Shown here piece after piece: positions 1 through 6,249 of a stretch of 7,478 bases of DNA. A program made the translations under genes and the position numbers. The DNA lies in assembly GCA_023488645.1 (NCBI GenBank), contig JAMDDL010000184.1, forward strand, positions 1 through 7,478, in the 5' to 3' direction. The notes below the pieces were generated by a model, which worked only from the letters and a program-made list of their open reading frames with translations, was not told where the DNA came from and did no database searches. This DNA comes from Actinomycetota bacterium (GTDB taxonomy: Bacteria > Actinomycetota > Humimicrobiia > Humimicrobiales > Humimicrobiaceae). How positions within the stretch are numbered: position 1 is the first letter of the stretch; each line of letters begins with the position of its first letter.

Positions 1-518
1 TTAAAAATATCGTTTCCTTCAAGATCATAAGCCACAAATAATGGAAAATCTTTAACCTTTATTTTAAAAACAGCTTCGGGCCCGAGATCTTCATAAGCAA
101 TTGTTTTTATTTCCTTTATTTTTGAAGCAAGAAGTGCTGAAATTCCACCGGCAACAGTCAGATAAATGGAGCCGTATTTTTTCATCAGATCTTTGACCTG
201 AGGACTTCTGTCACCTTTGCCAATTGTTGCACGAATGCCCTTCTTTAAAAGGGGTTCAGTAAATTTATCCATTCTTTCACTTGTAGTTGGCCCTATTGCT
301 CCGCTATTTTTGCCAGGGGGTGTTGGAGATGGGCCTACATAAAATATTACAGCATCTTTTAAATCAAATGGCAGGTTTTCATTATTATGTATTGCTTCTG
401 CAAGTCTTTTGTGAGCTGCATCTCTTACACCATATATTGTTCCGCTTAAAAGTATCTCATCTTTTGCTTTTAAGCTTTTAATTTTTTCAATTGTCAGGGG
501 AGTTTTCAGTCTGATCAT
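1..518 (-). CDS. Class I fumarate hydratase / tartrate dehydratase, beta subunit (C-terminal domain), 3' end cut by window edge
   Basis: Reading from the ATG at 518 gives 172 codons with no stop before the edge; family beta subunits are about 180-190 residues, so only a short tail is missing. This subunit pairs with an alpha subunit carrying the 4Fe-4S cluster to interconvert fumarate and malate (or dehydrate L-tartrate) in the cytoplasm. Visible family signatures are the start MIRLKTPLT, LLSGTIYGVRDAAHKR (23-38), VGPSPTPPGKNSGAIGPTTS (61-80), the TIGKGDRS loop (98-105), VAGGISALLASKIK (122-135) and YEDLGPEAVFKIKVKDFP (142-159). The start matches the usual family N-terminus, but no good Shine-Dalgarno lies just upstream. 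It sits 11 nt after the lipoprotein gene, so the two are probably co-transcribed. Fumarase and tartrate dehydratase cannot be told apart here; fumarase is likelier as the housekeeping enzyme. An alpha gene is not in the window. Confidence 0.93.
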   Translation of the reverse strand, partial: MIRLKTPLTIEKIKSLKAKDEILLSGTIYGVRDAAHKRLAEAIHNNENLPFDLKDAVIFYVGPSPTPPGKNSGAIGPTTSERMDKFTEPLLKKGIRATIGKGDRSPQVKDLMKKYGSIYLTVAGGISALLASKIKEIKTIAYEDLGPEAVFKIKVKDFPLFVAYDLEGNDIF

Positions 519-529
519 TTTTTAAATAT

Positions 530-1366
530 TTAATATTTGTCTTTCCTGTCTTTCTTGAAATAATTGTCATAACTGTAAATAGGCTTGCTCCTGCTTTTAT
601 CAATTTTTTTTCTGGATGAAACAAAAATAATTGCAAATATTAAAAACAGGATAAAAAGTACGATAATCCCTAAAATTACCAGCAAAAAGTATGAAAGAAA
701 TTTAATTTTTTTCCCCTCCACATAAAAAGACTTCTGCTCTCCATAAGCGATATTCCAGATTGCTATATTGTCTGCTCCGATTACATCAGCATTGCTTTTT
801 ATTATTTTGAATGGAAATTTTACCTGATAAGTGATGCTTAATATGTCCCTGTCAGATTTAATGATACTATCAAGCCTTGCAAAATCAGAATTAACACCTC
901 CTGATTTTATTACCGCATCATCAATCTTCATATCAATATAATCGTAATAAAAATACTGGGTTAAAAAAAAAGAATTCTTTTTTTCAATCTTTGCATAAAA
1001 TCTTTCAGGCGGGTTTTCTGAAAAGTTGTCTATTGAAACATGCTGAAGAAAATTTACATTCTTAAAAGCTATTCTGGAAGTAAAATGACTATAGCCATCT
1101 TTTTCTGAAGTATTAATCTCACCTTCAGGAAGAGCGGCAAATATTCTGTCAAACAATGATTTTTCTCCTCCGACTGCAGCCTCACCTTTTTTTAAATATT
1201 CTGTCTTTACTGCAATATCTACAGTTCTTACACCTGAAAAATCATTGTTTATCTGTGTATATATGTCAAATATGGTTTTATCGCAACCGGAAATTACAGG
1301 AATTATCAAAAGAATGATGATGCTTAAAATAAATATTTTTATTTTTGAAAAAATAAATTTTTTCAT
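530..1366 (-). CDS. Membrane-anchored lipoprotein, LppM-like domain
   Basis: This 278-residue protein starts with a basic, hydrophobic signal peptide ending in a lipobox (I-S-G-C, with Cys28 as the predicted lipidated residue). A predicted extracytoplasmic domain covers about 29-220. A strong transmembrane helix follows at about 223-250, then a basic, Tyr/Lys-rich cytoplasmic tail of about 27 residues. The stretch GADNIAIWNIAYGE (197-210) just before the helix resembles the 'N-x-x-x-W-x-x-x-x-G-E' segment that I recall in LppM/DUF3153-type lipoproteins, which also end in a C-terminal helix. That assignment is by remembered pattern, not a search. The molecular function is unknown, so no symbol is given. 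Both a lipid anchor and a helix would tether the domain at its two ends. The ATG at 1366 is chosen because it gives a complete signal peptide; no clear ribosome binding site precedes it. The fumarase beta gene follows 11 nt downstream. Confidence 0.8.
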   Translation of the reverse strand: MKKFIFSKIKIFILSIIILLIIPVISGCDKTIFDIYTQINNDFSGVRTVDIAVKTEYLKKGEAAVGGEKSLFDRIFAALPEGEINTSEKDGYSHFTSRIAFKNVNFLQHVSIDNFSENPPERFYAKIEKKNSFFLTQYFYYDYIDMKIDDAVIKSGGVNSDFARLDSIIKSDRDILSITYQVKFPFKIIKSNADVIGADNIAIWNIAYGEQKSFYVEGKKIKFLSYFLLVILGIIVLFILFLIFAIIFVSSRKKIDKSRSKPIYSYDNYFKKDRKDKY

Positions 1367-1397
1367 GTAAAAATTTTTACCGGTTTTTTATAAATAA

Positions 1398-1403
1398 ATT
1401 ATA
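1398..1403 (-). promoter_or_regulatory. Possible -10 box for the minus-strand lipoprotein-fumarase unit
   Basis: On the minus strand this reads TATAAT, a perfect -10 hexamer, about 31 nt upstream of the lipoprotein ATG. The hexamer 17 nt further upstream (TTTTTA) matches only half of TTGACA, and there is no extended -10 TG. In such AT-rich DNA a chance TATAAT is common, so this is only a candidate. Confidence 0.3.
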
Positions 1404-1495
1404 AGATAAATTCTTTAATTTAAAAATTAATAATAAAAAATTATTTAAACCGTGAAATTTTAATGCAGAGAAAAAAAAATAAAAAAGATATAAAA

Positions 1496-1504
1496 TGATA
1501 TAAT
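1496..1504 (+). promoter_or_regulatory. Extended -10 promoter candidate for tmk
   Basis: The nine bases TGATATAAT form a perfect TATAAT preceded by the TG-N extended -10 element. No TTGACA-like -35 sits 16-18 nt upstream, which is tolerable for an extended -10 promoter. Transcription would begin near 1511, leaving a leader of about 40 nt before the first tmk ATG at 1552. It is likely to drive tmk-holB and perhaps the genes beyond. Confidence 0.5.
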
Positions 1505-1551
1505 AGTTTTTTAAATTTTCCGGTTGCATACTTAAGCTTTTTAATTTCATT

Positions 1552-2313
1552 ATGAGTGCGGTAAATAAAGAAAAATTATATATGAATTCAGCAAAGAATA
1601 TGACAAATAATTTAAAAATAGGCAGGGGAAAGCTGATCGTAATAGAAGGGATTGATTCAAGCGGCAAAGCTACCCAGGTAAAATTAATTTTTCAGGAGCT
1701 TTTAAAAAGAAATTACAGGGTAATGAAACTTGAATTTCCTGATTATAAAAGCGATTCTTCAGCCCTTATAAAGATGTATCTTAATGGTAAATTCGGCGAA
1801 GATCCTCAGTTAGTAAATCCTTATGCAGCGTCACTATTTTTTGCAGCAGACAGGTTTGCATCATATAAAATCTGCTGGGAAAAGTTTTATAGTGAAAACG
1901 GCATTATAATTTCAGACAGATATGTTTCTTCAAACATGATTTATCAGGCTGCAAAGTTTGATAATAAAGATGAAAGGCAAAAATATTTAAACTGGGTATA
2001 TGATCTTGAATTTTGCAGGTTGAATCTGCCCGAACCGGATATAGTGATATTTCTATGCATGCCGCCGCAATTCAGTATGAAACTGGCTAGCAACAGGCCA
2101 AATAAAATTACAGGTTTGCAGGAAAAAGACATACATGAAAGAAATGCAAAATATATGGAAAAAACTTATGATGTTGCCATGGAAGTTGCCAAAAGATATA
2201 AATGGGGAATACTCGACTGCATTAAAAATGATGCCGTAAAACCTGAAAAAGAAATTAACAAAGAATTACTTAAAATTATTGAAAAGAAGTTAAAGGGAGC
2301 TGTAAAATTTTAA
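1552..2313 (+). CDS. tmk: Thymidylate kinase (dTMP kinase)
   Basis: This cytoplasmic kinase phosphorylates dTMP to dTDP with ATP, an essential step towards dTTP. The P-loop GIDSSGKATQ is at 33-42, FPDY at 62-65, the AADRFA segment at 98-103 and the DRY motif at 122-124, followed by SSNMIYQAAK. DIVIFLCMPP (163-172) and the lid region with R182 and DIHE (193-196) follow. The arrangement, with SALIKMYLNG and YAASLFFAADRFASYK, resembles the clostridial-type TMPK subgroup. From the first ATG the protein has 253 residues, with about 26 residues before GKLIVIEG, longer than usual. Alternative starts are ATG at 1582 (residue 11) and at 1600 (residue 17); the last would leave the ordinary short N-terminus. 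None has a convincing Shine-Dalgarno, so the start is uncertain. The 3' end overlaps holB, implying translational coupling. Confidence 0.94.
   Translation: MSAVNKEKLYMNSAKNMTNNLKIGRGKLIVIEGIDSSGKATQVKLIFQELLKRNYRVMKLEFPDYKSDSSALIKMYLNGKFGEDPQLVNPYAASLFFAADRFASYKICWEKFYSENGIIISDRYVSSNMIYQAAKFDNKDERQKYLNWVYDLEFCRLNLPEPDIVIFLCMPPQFSMKLASNRPNKITGLQEKDIHERNAKYMEKTYDVAMEVAKRYKWGILDCIKNDAVKPEKEINKELLKIIEKKLKGAVKF
2292..2299 (+). promoter_or_regulatory. Shine-Dalgarno that fixes the holB start at ATT
   Basis: The bases AAAGGGAG lie inside the end of tmk, 7 nt upstream of an ATT codon at 2307 in the holB frame. No ATG, GTG or TTG occurs in that frame between the stop at 2280-2282 and the ATG at 2532, while the conserved N-terminus of delta' begins right after the ATT. 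Position and strength both point to initiation at ATT. Confidence 0.7.
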
Positions 2314-3365
2314 GTTTTGAGAATCTTAACTTTTTAACTGATAATCAGCAAAACCAGCTTAATTTAAGGTTATTAAATAAAGAGCTTAAAGATAAAAATA
2401 TTTCACACTCATATCTTTTTTATGGTGAGAACAAAAAACAGCTCCTTGAACTTGCCCTGCATTTTGCTGTAAATATTAATTGTAAAAATGAGGGTTGTCT
2501 CGTATGCAGGACATGCAAAAGTACTTTAAAAATGAGATACCCTAATCTTTATGTACTTGAACCTGCCGGAAATACAATAGTTGTAGAAGAAATCAATGAT
2601 TTGATTTATCAGATGTCAGTTTCATCAATAAATAATGAGTTTAAGATAGCTATCATTAAAGAAGCGGATTTAATGAGCGGATCGGGAGGATTGACCTTCA
2701 ATAAAATGTTAAAAACACTTGAAGATCCTCCTGATGAAAAATGCATATTTATTTTACTGACAGAAGACATTAATGCCATAATTCCTACAGTCAGATCAAG
2801 ATGCCAGATATATAACTGGATTTTTAATGATAAGTTAAACAAAAATTTTAATACAAAATTTGATGACCTTAAAAATGAACTGGAAATATTGCTTAAGGAT
2901 ATTATTTCTGACAGAAAAAATATTACCGCTGCTTTGAATTTTTCAGCAAGGGTAAGCATGTTTATTCCCGCAATTGGTGATGAAATAATTAAAAAGCAGA
3001 AAAAGGAGATAGACAAAGTAGAAAAAAGCGGATTTGATGAAGAGGAGATACAAATAATAGTTAAGAAAATTGAGGAAAATAATAAAAGAGAAATTTCCAA
3101 GTTAACCAGTTTAATTATCAGGTATGTTTTTGATATAATATCAGCCTGTCTTGAAGATATAATTATCGTAATAGCCGGAGGCGTTAAAAATGCCTTACAT
3201 TTCAAAGATAATTATAATATTATTAATGAAAGTTTTAAGGGTGAGAGCATAAATAAATATCTGGATCTGCTTAAAGCAGTCAGGGAAAACAAAATTTATG
3301 CTGCACAGAGCATTAATTATGAAATTGCGCTGGACAGGATTATCCTTGGACTTGTCCAGTCTTAA
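2307..3365 (+). CDS. holB: DNA polymerase III subunit delta' (clamp loader), ATT start
   Basis: Delta' is a structural member of the clamp loader that opens and loads the beta sliding clamp. From the ATT at 2307 the product has 352 residues and starts (M)LSFENL, like the usual delta' SFENIIGQ start. ISHSYLFYGENKK (32-44) occupies the place of the Walker A motif but is degenerate, as in most delta' proteins. Cys59, Cys64, Cys67 and Cys70 form the zinc module (C-x4-C-x2-C-x2-C). IIKEADLM (116-123) is the Walker B-like segment, LKTLEDPP (134-141 or so) follows, and the SRC motif is at 164-166. A charged helical stretch at about 230-270 leads to the C-terminal collar domain. The ATG at 2532 (residue 76) would remove the whole N-terminus and zinc module, so it is not the real start. 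The gene overlaps tmk by 7 nt; tmk-holB pairing is common in bacteria. A sequencing indel near 2307 is the alternative explanation for the missing standard start. Confidence 0.9.
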   Translation: MLSFENLNFLTDNQQNQLNLRLLNKELKDKNISHSYLFYGENKKQLLELALHFAVNINCKNEGCLVCRTCKSTLKMRYPNLYVLEPAGNTIVVEEINDLIYQMSVSSINNEFKIAIIKEADLMSGSGGLTFNKMLKTLEDPPDEKCIFILLTEDINAIIPTVRSRCQIYNWIFNDKLNKNFNTKFDDLKNELEILLKDIISDRKNITAALNFSARVSMFIPAIGDEIIKKQKKEIDKVEKSGFDEEEIQIIVKKIEENNKREISKLTSLIIRYVFDIISACLEDIIIVIAGGVKNALHFKDNYNIINESFKGESINKYLDLLKAVRENKIYAAQSINYEIALDRIILGLVQS

Positions 3366-3370
3366 ATATT

Positions 3371-3380
3371 AAGAGGTGAT
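3371..3380 (+). promoter_or_regulatory. Shine-Dalgarno for the TTG start of ricT
   Basis: AAGAGGTGAT matches nine of ten bases of the region complementary to the 16S rRNA 3' end (AGGAGGTGAT). It ends 5 nt before the TTG at 3386, with the GAGG core 9 nt away, and so supports TTG as the start codon. Confidence 0.8.
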
Positions 3381-3385
3381 ATAAG

Positions 3386-4264
3386 TTGGCATTTGTAGTA
3401 GGTGTCATTTTTAGAAAAAACGGAAACGTTCATTATTTTGATCCCGGCAGTATAGAACTGTCTATCGGAGATAAGGTTATATGCAGAGTTGAAGATGTAA
3501 TTGAAATTGGTGAAATTGTTACCAATCCTTCAAAGACTTTGGAAGATAAAAGTAAAATTTCAACAAAAAAAATTATAAGAAAGGCTACTTATTATGATTT
3601 GTCTGTTGATGAATTAAATGACAATAAGGAAACAGAAGGCTACGGTAAATTTGAAGAGCTTGCAAAAAAATACAGGCTTCCAATGAAGCTTGTAGATGTA
3701 CATATCATTTTTGACAAAAGCAAAATGATTTTTTATTTTACTTCTGAAAAAAGAGTAGATTTCAGGGAAATGGTAAAAGAGCTTGCTGCACACTTTAAAA
3801 TGAGAATCGAGCTTAGACAAATTGGAGTAAGAGACGAGGCAAAGATAGTAGGGGGACTGGGACCATGCGGAATGAATTTATGCTGTAAGAGTTTTCTGAC
3901 TGATTTTGAGTCTATTTCCATAAAAATGGCTAAAGATCAGAATCTTCCCTTAAATCCGCTTAAGATTTCAGGTATTTGCGGAAGGCTGATGTGCTGTCTG
4001 AAATATGAATATGATTGTTACAAGGAATTTATTGACAGGGTTCCCGAAAGAGGCACTCCGGTAAAGTGCAGTTTTGGAAAAGGTATAATTTACAATTATG
4101 AACCTTTAAAATCCAGTGTAATTGTTGAATTTGAAAATGAATCAAAAATAAGCATTCCGTTATGCCAGATTGAAATTGATACTGAAAGGGAGATGTCCTT
4201 AAAAGTTCCAAAGGAAAATGAAGAAAATTCTGAATTTACAGATATTGAAGAATTTTCCGATTAA
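3386..4264 (+). CDS. ricT: PSP1-domain protein, RicT/YaaT type
   Basis: This 292-residue protein has the PSP1 C-terminal domain found in Bacillus YaaT/RicT, a member of the RicA-RicF-RicT complex. There the complex carries iron-sulfur clusters, assists RNase Y in mRNA maturation and influences sporulation, competence and biofilm formation. The N-terminus FVVGVIFRKNGNVHYFDP (3-20) and the GDKVICR segment (28-34) are the usual barrel start. The conserved cysteine cluster is intact: GLGPCGMNLCC (157-167) and GICGRLMCCLKYEYDCY (196-212), giving Cys161, 166, 167, 198, 203, 204 and 211. An acidic tail (from about 275) is not conserved. The TTG start is backed by a strong ribosome binding site. It lies 20 nt after holB, the same neighbour as in Bacillus (holB-yaaT), so the three genes probably form one operon. 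Partners RicA and RicF are not in the window, so its exact role here is inferred from the family. Confidence 0.9.
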   Translation: MAFVVGVIFRKNGNVHYFDPGSIELSIGDKVICRVEDVIEIGEIVTNPSKTLEDKSKISTKKIIRKATYYDLSVDELNDNKETEGYGKFEELAKKYRLPMKLVDVHIIFDKSKMIFYFTSEKRVDFREMVKELAAHFKMRIELRQIGVRDEAKIVGGLGPCGMNLCCKSFLTDFESISIKMAKDQNLPLNPLKISGICGRLMCCLKYEYDCYKEFIDRVPERGTPVKCSFGKGIIYNYEPLKSSVIVEFENESKISIPLCQIEIDTEREMSLKVPKENEENSEFTDIEEFSD

Positions 4265-4320
4265 AATTTTAAGATATTTTTTTAATTTTTTTTTAGTGCC
4301 TTTCTATATTTTTAATTTCT
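4265..4320 (+). other. T-rich gap between ricT and tRNA-Thr, weak promoter candidate
   Basis: This 56-nt gap is dominated by T runs but has no GC stem that would make a standard intrinsic terminator. TATATT at 4305-4310 could act as a -10 box about 11 nt before the tRNA, but the matching -35 position (TTAATT at 4282-4287) fits the consensus only at three positions. The tRNA could therefore have its own weak promoter or be transcribed from ricT. Confidence 0.3.
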
Positions 4321-4396
4321 GCCGATGTAGCTCAACTGGCAGAGCAACTCATTCGTAATGAGTAGGTTACCGGTTCAATTCCGGTCATCGGCTCCA
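4321..4396 (+). tRNA. tRNA-Thr (anticodon CGT)
   Basis: The 76 nt fold as a complete cloverleaf. The acceptor stem GCCGATG (4321-4327) pairs perfectly with CATCGGC (4386-4392). The D stem is GCTC/GAGC (4330-4333 with 4342-4345), the anticodon stem ACTCA/TGAGT (4347-4351 with 4359-4363), and the loop TTCGTAA puts anticodon CGT at 4354-4356, reading the threonine codon ACG. The T stem ACCGG/CCGGT (4369-4373 with 4381-4385) closes a TTCAATT loop. The variable loop is AGGTT. The discriminator base is T (4393) and the CCA end is encoded (4394-4396). The overall sequence is close to the well-known bacterial tRNA-Thr(CGU). It lies 33 nt before argS on the same strand. Confidence 0.97.
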
Positions 4397-4420
4397 GTTT
4401 GATACGGTCGTAATGAAACA

Positions 4421-4424
4421 GGAG
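4421..4424 (+). promoter_or_regulatory. Shine-Dalgarno for the TTG start of argS
   Basis: AGGAG (with the A at 4420) lies 5 nt upstream of the TTG at 4430. The next in-frame downstream methionine codon would cut far into the N-terminal domain, so this site decides the start. Confidence 0.7.
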
Positions 4425-4429
4425 AAATA

Positions 4430-6178
4430 TTGTTAATTAGTTTTTTAAAAGACAGGTTTTTATCGGATATTAAAGAGCTTGTTTTGAAAAATAATAAAAC
4501 TTGCGAAAAATTTAAACCGGATTTTGACAGGATTTTAAAATCCGTAAGGTTTGAAGAACCAAAAAACAGGGAGTTTGGTGATTTAACTACAAATGCCGCA
4601 ATGATATTATCTTCACAGGTTGGCAAAAAACCCGTTGATTTTGCACAGGATATCAGAACAGGGATATTTTCAAAATGGGATATGGTTGAAAAGACTACCA
4701 TAATAAATCCGGGATTTATAAATTTTAACTTAAAGAATACTTTTATTATTGAAAATTTAAACCAGGTTTTTTCTGAAGGCACAAATTTCGGGGTAAACAA
4801 CAGCGGTTTAGGTAAAAAAATTCAAATAGAATATGTAAGCTCAAATCCAACCGGCAATCTGCATATCGGACATGGAAGGTGGGGGGTAATGGGTGATGTT
4901 TTATCCAGCATATATGAAAAAAGCGGCTACGAGGTACAAAGGGAATATTATGTAAATGATTATGGAACACAGGCAAAAATTTTTGCATCCTGTGTAAAAT
5001 CAATATATTTGAAAAAACTGGGGATCGGGTTTCCTTATCCGGAAGAGGGTTATCCTGAAAGTACGGTTGAAATGGTAGCCCAAAGAATTTTCAGTGACTT
5101 TGGAGACAGTTTTCTTTTAAACAGGAAGGAAGTAATTACCGATGACAAGGCTATTGAAAAAAATGCAATCTGCATAATGCTTTCATTTATTAAAGATACA
5201 TTGTCTTCACTGGGTGTCGAATTTGATAACTGGTTTGCAGAGAGCTCCCTTTATGAAAATAATAATTTTGAAAAAACGATAAAATTTTTAAAAGATAATG
5301 AGCTTGTTTATGAGCAGGATAATGCATTATGGTTTAAATCAACAAACTATGGCGATGATAAGGATAGAGTAGTTATCAGGAGTGACGGTAATCCTACTTA
5401 TTTTGCTTCCGATATTATGTATCTTATAAACAAGAAGGAAAGGGATTTTGATTTTCTGATTTATATTCTGGGCGCAGATCATCATGGATATGTATCAAGA
5501 CTTAAGGCAATAAGCAGGTCACTGGGGATGGGCAATGATGCTGTATGCATAATAATCGGTCAGCTTGTAAGACTTGTTGAGGGGAAAGAAGTCCTTAAGA
5601 TGTCAAGACGCAAAGGTAAGGGTATGACGCTTGATGATTTGATTAAGGGTGTGGGCAGGGATGCTGTAAGATATTTCTTTTGCATGAATTCATTTGATAC
5701 TCACATGGATTTTGATTTAAGCCTTGCCAGGAAAAAATCAAGCAAAAATCCTGTATTTTATGTTCAGTATGCTCATGCAAGGATAGGGAGCATAATAAGA
5801 AAATTAAAAGAATCAAAGCCGGAAAATATAAGCCTGGCAGAACTTGAAGAAATTGAAAATACCGGAGGCAAATTTTACAGAAACATCATAAAAAATTTAA
5901 ATGAATTTGAATTTAAAAATATCAGTGAAAGAAATCTTGCATGGGTTTTATCATTATTTCCGGATGTGGTATATGATGCATGCAAAAATAATGCGCCGTA
6001 TTTTATAACCAGGTATTTATACAGGCTTTCAGGTGAGTTTCATTATTTTTATAAACACAATATAATAATCAGCAAAAACAGAGTAAACATTAAAAGGCTT
6101 GTTCTTGCAATTGCGACAAAAACAGTTTTAAAAAACGGTCTTGATATTTTGGGTATTTCTGCACCGGAAAAAATGTAA
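4430..6178 (+). CDS. argS: Arginyl-tRNA synthetase
   Basis: This class I synthetase charges tRNA-Arg with arginine in the cytoplasm. The protein has 582 residues, normal for the family. The N-terminal additional domain, which contacts the tRNA D-loop, shows EFGDLTTNAAMIL (48-60) and INPGFINF (92-99). The catalytic domain has YVSSNPTGNLHIGHGR (135-150) with the HIGH motif at 145-148, YYVNDYGTQ (173-181), and LGADHHGYV (347-355). The KMSKS-equivalent loop is KMSRRKG (390-396), a common variant in ArgRS. The C-terminal DALR anticodon-binding domain includes FYVQYAHARI (443-452) and RYLYRLSGEFHYFY (528-541). Translation starts at TTG with AGGAG 5 nt upstream. Only 33 nt separate it from the tRNA-Thr gene, so its mRNA probably arises by processing of a transcript that includes the tRNA. 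lysA follows after 71 nt, the actinobacterial order. Confidence 0.97.
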   Translation: MLISFLKDRFLSDIKELVLKNNKTCEKFKPDFDRILKSVRFEEPKNREFGDLTTNAAMILSSQVGKKPVDFAQDIRTGIFSKWDMVEKTTIINPGFINFNLKNTFIIENLNQVFSEGTNFGVNNSGLGKKIQIEYVSSNPTGNLHIGHGRWGVMGDVLSSIYEKSGYEVQREYYVNDYGTQAKIFASCVKSIYLKKLGIGFPYPEEGYPESTVEMVAQRIFSDFGDSFLLNRKEVITDDKAIEKNAICIMLSFIKDTLSSLGVEFDNWFAESSLYENNNFEKTIKFLKDNELVYEQDNALWFKSTNYGDDKDRVVIRSDGNPTYFASDIMYLINKKERDFDFLIYILGADHHGYVSRLKAISRSLGMGNDAVCIIIGQLVRLVEGKEVLKMSRRKGKGMTLDDLIKGVGRDAVRYFFCMNSFDTHMDFDLSLARKKSSKNPVFYVQYAHARIGSIIRKLKESKPENISLAELEEIENTGGKFYRNIIKNLNEFEFKNISERNLAWVLSLFPDVVYDACKNNAPYFITRYLYRLSGEFHYFYKHNIIISKNRVNIKRLVLAIATKTVLKNGLDILGISAPEKM

Positions 6179-6249
6179 TATTATTTTTTAAATTTAAAAT
6201 TTAAATTATTGTTTTGTAATTTTTTAAAAAAGAAAGGAATTAAGTAAAC
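6179..6249 (+). other. AT-only spacer between argS and lysA
   Basis: The 71-nt spacer holds overlapping AATTTAAA-type repeats with self-complementary potential but no G-C pairs, so it is not a convincing terminator. AAGGA at 6234-6238 is the likely lysA ribosome binding site, 11 nt from the ATG, which is rather long spacing. Read-through from argS to lysA is plausible. Confidence 0.4.

Larger units (their letters stand above)
1367..1551. other. AT-rich divergent intergenic region
   Basis: This 185-nt gap separates the two divergently read gene blocks and should hold promoters for both. It is almost entirely A and T. It contains a perfect 14-nt palindrome next to the lipoprotein start (1367-1380), a minus-strand TATAAT at 1398-1403 and a plus-strand extended -10 at 1496-1504. 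I see no coding sequence, RNA gene or recognisable operator in it. A minus-strand open frame across 1377-1667 is low-complexity and overlaps the start of tmk, so it is not called. Confidence 0.7.

Noticed and set aside
1379..1453. Inverted CGGTTT/AAACCG copies at 1381-1386 and 1447-1452 as an operator or hairpin
   Set aside because: The match is only six bases with 60 nt between the arms, so it is easily due to chance.
1377..1667. A 96-codon minus-strand open frame between the lipoprotein and tmk
   Set aside because: It overlaps the tmk start, is low-complexity (Phe/Leu/Ile/Lys) and matches no family I recognise. AT-rich intergenic DNA readily yields such frames.
2609..3205. A 198-codon open frame on the minus strand inside holB
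   Set aside because: It is antisense to a clearly conserved delta' gene, is Ile/Ser/Leu-rich as expected from the complement of AT-rich coding sequence, and shows no recognisable domain.
2532..3365. holB read as a 277-residue protein starting at the ATG at 2532
   Set aside because: It would lack the conserved delta' N-terminus and all four zinc cysteines, which are encoded intact just upstream in the same frame.
4265..4300. T-tracts after ricT as an intrinsic terminator
   Set aside because: Runs of T are present, but no stable hairpin precedes them.
4375..4800. A 141-codon minus-strand open frame across the tRNA end and the start of argS
   Set aside because: It overlaps the tRNA-Thr gene and the conserved N-terminal domain of ArgRS on the other strand, and has no recognisable motifs.
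6179..6235. Possible terminator after argS from AATTTAAA-type inverted repeats
   Set aside because: The stem would contain only A-T pairs and is expected from base composition; there is no GC core.
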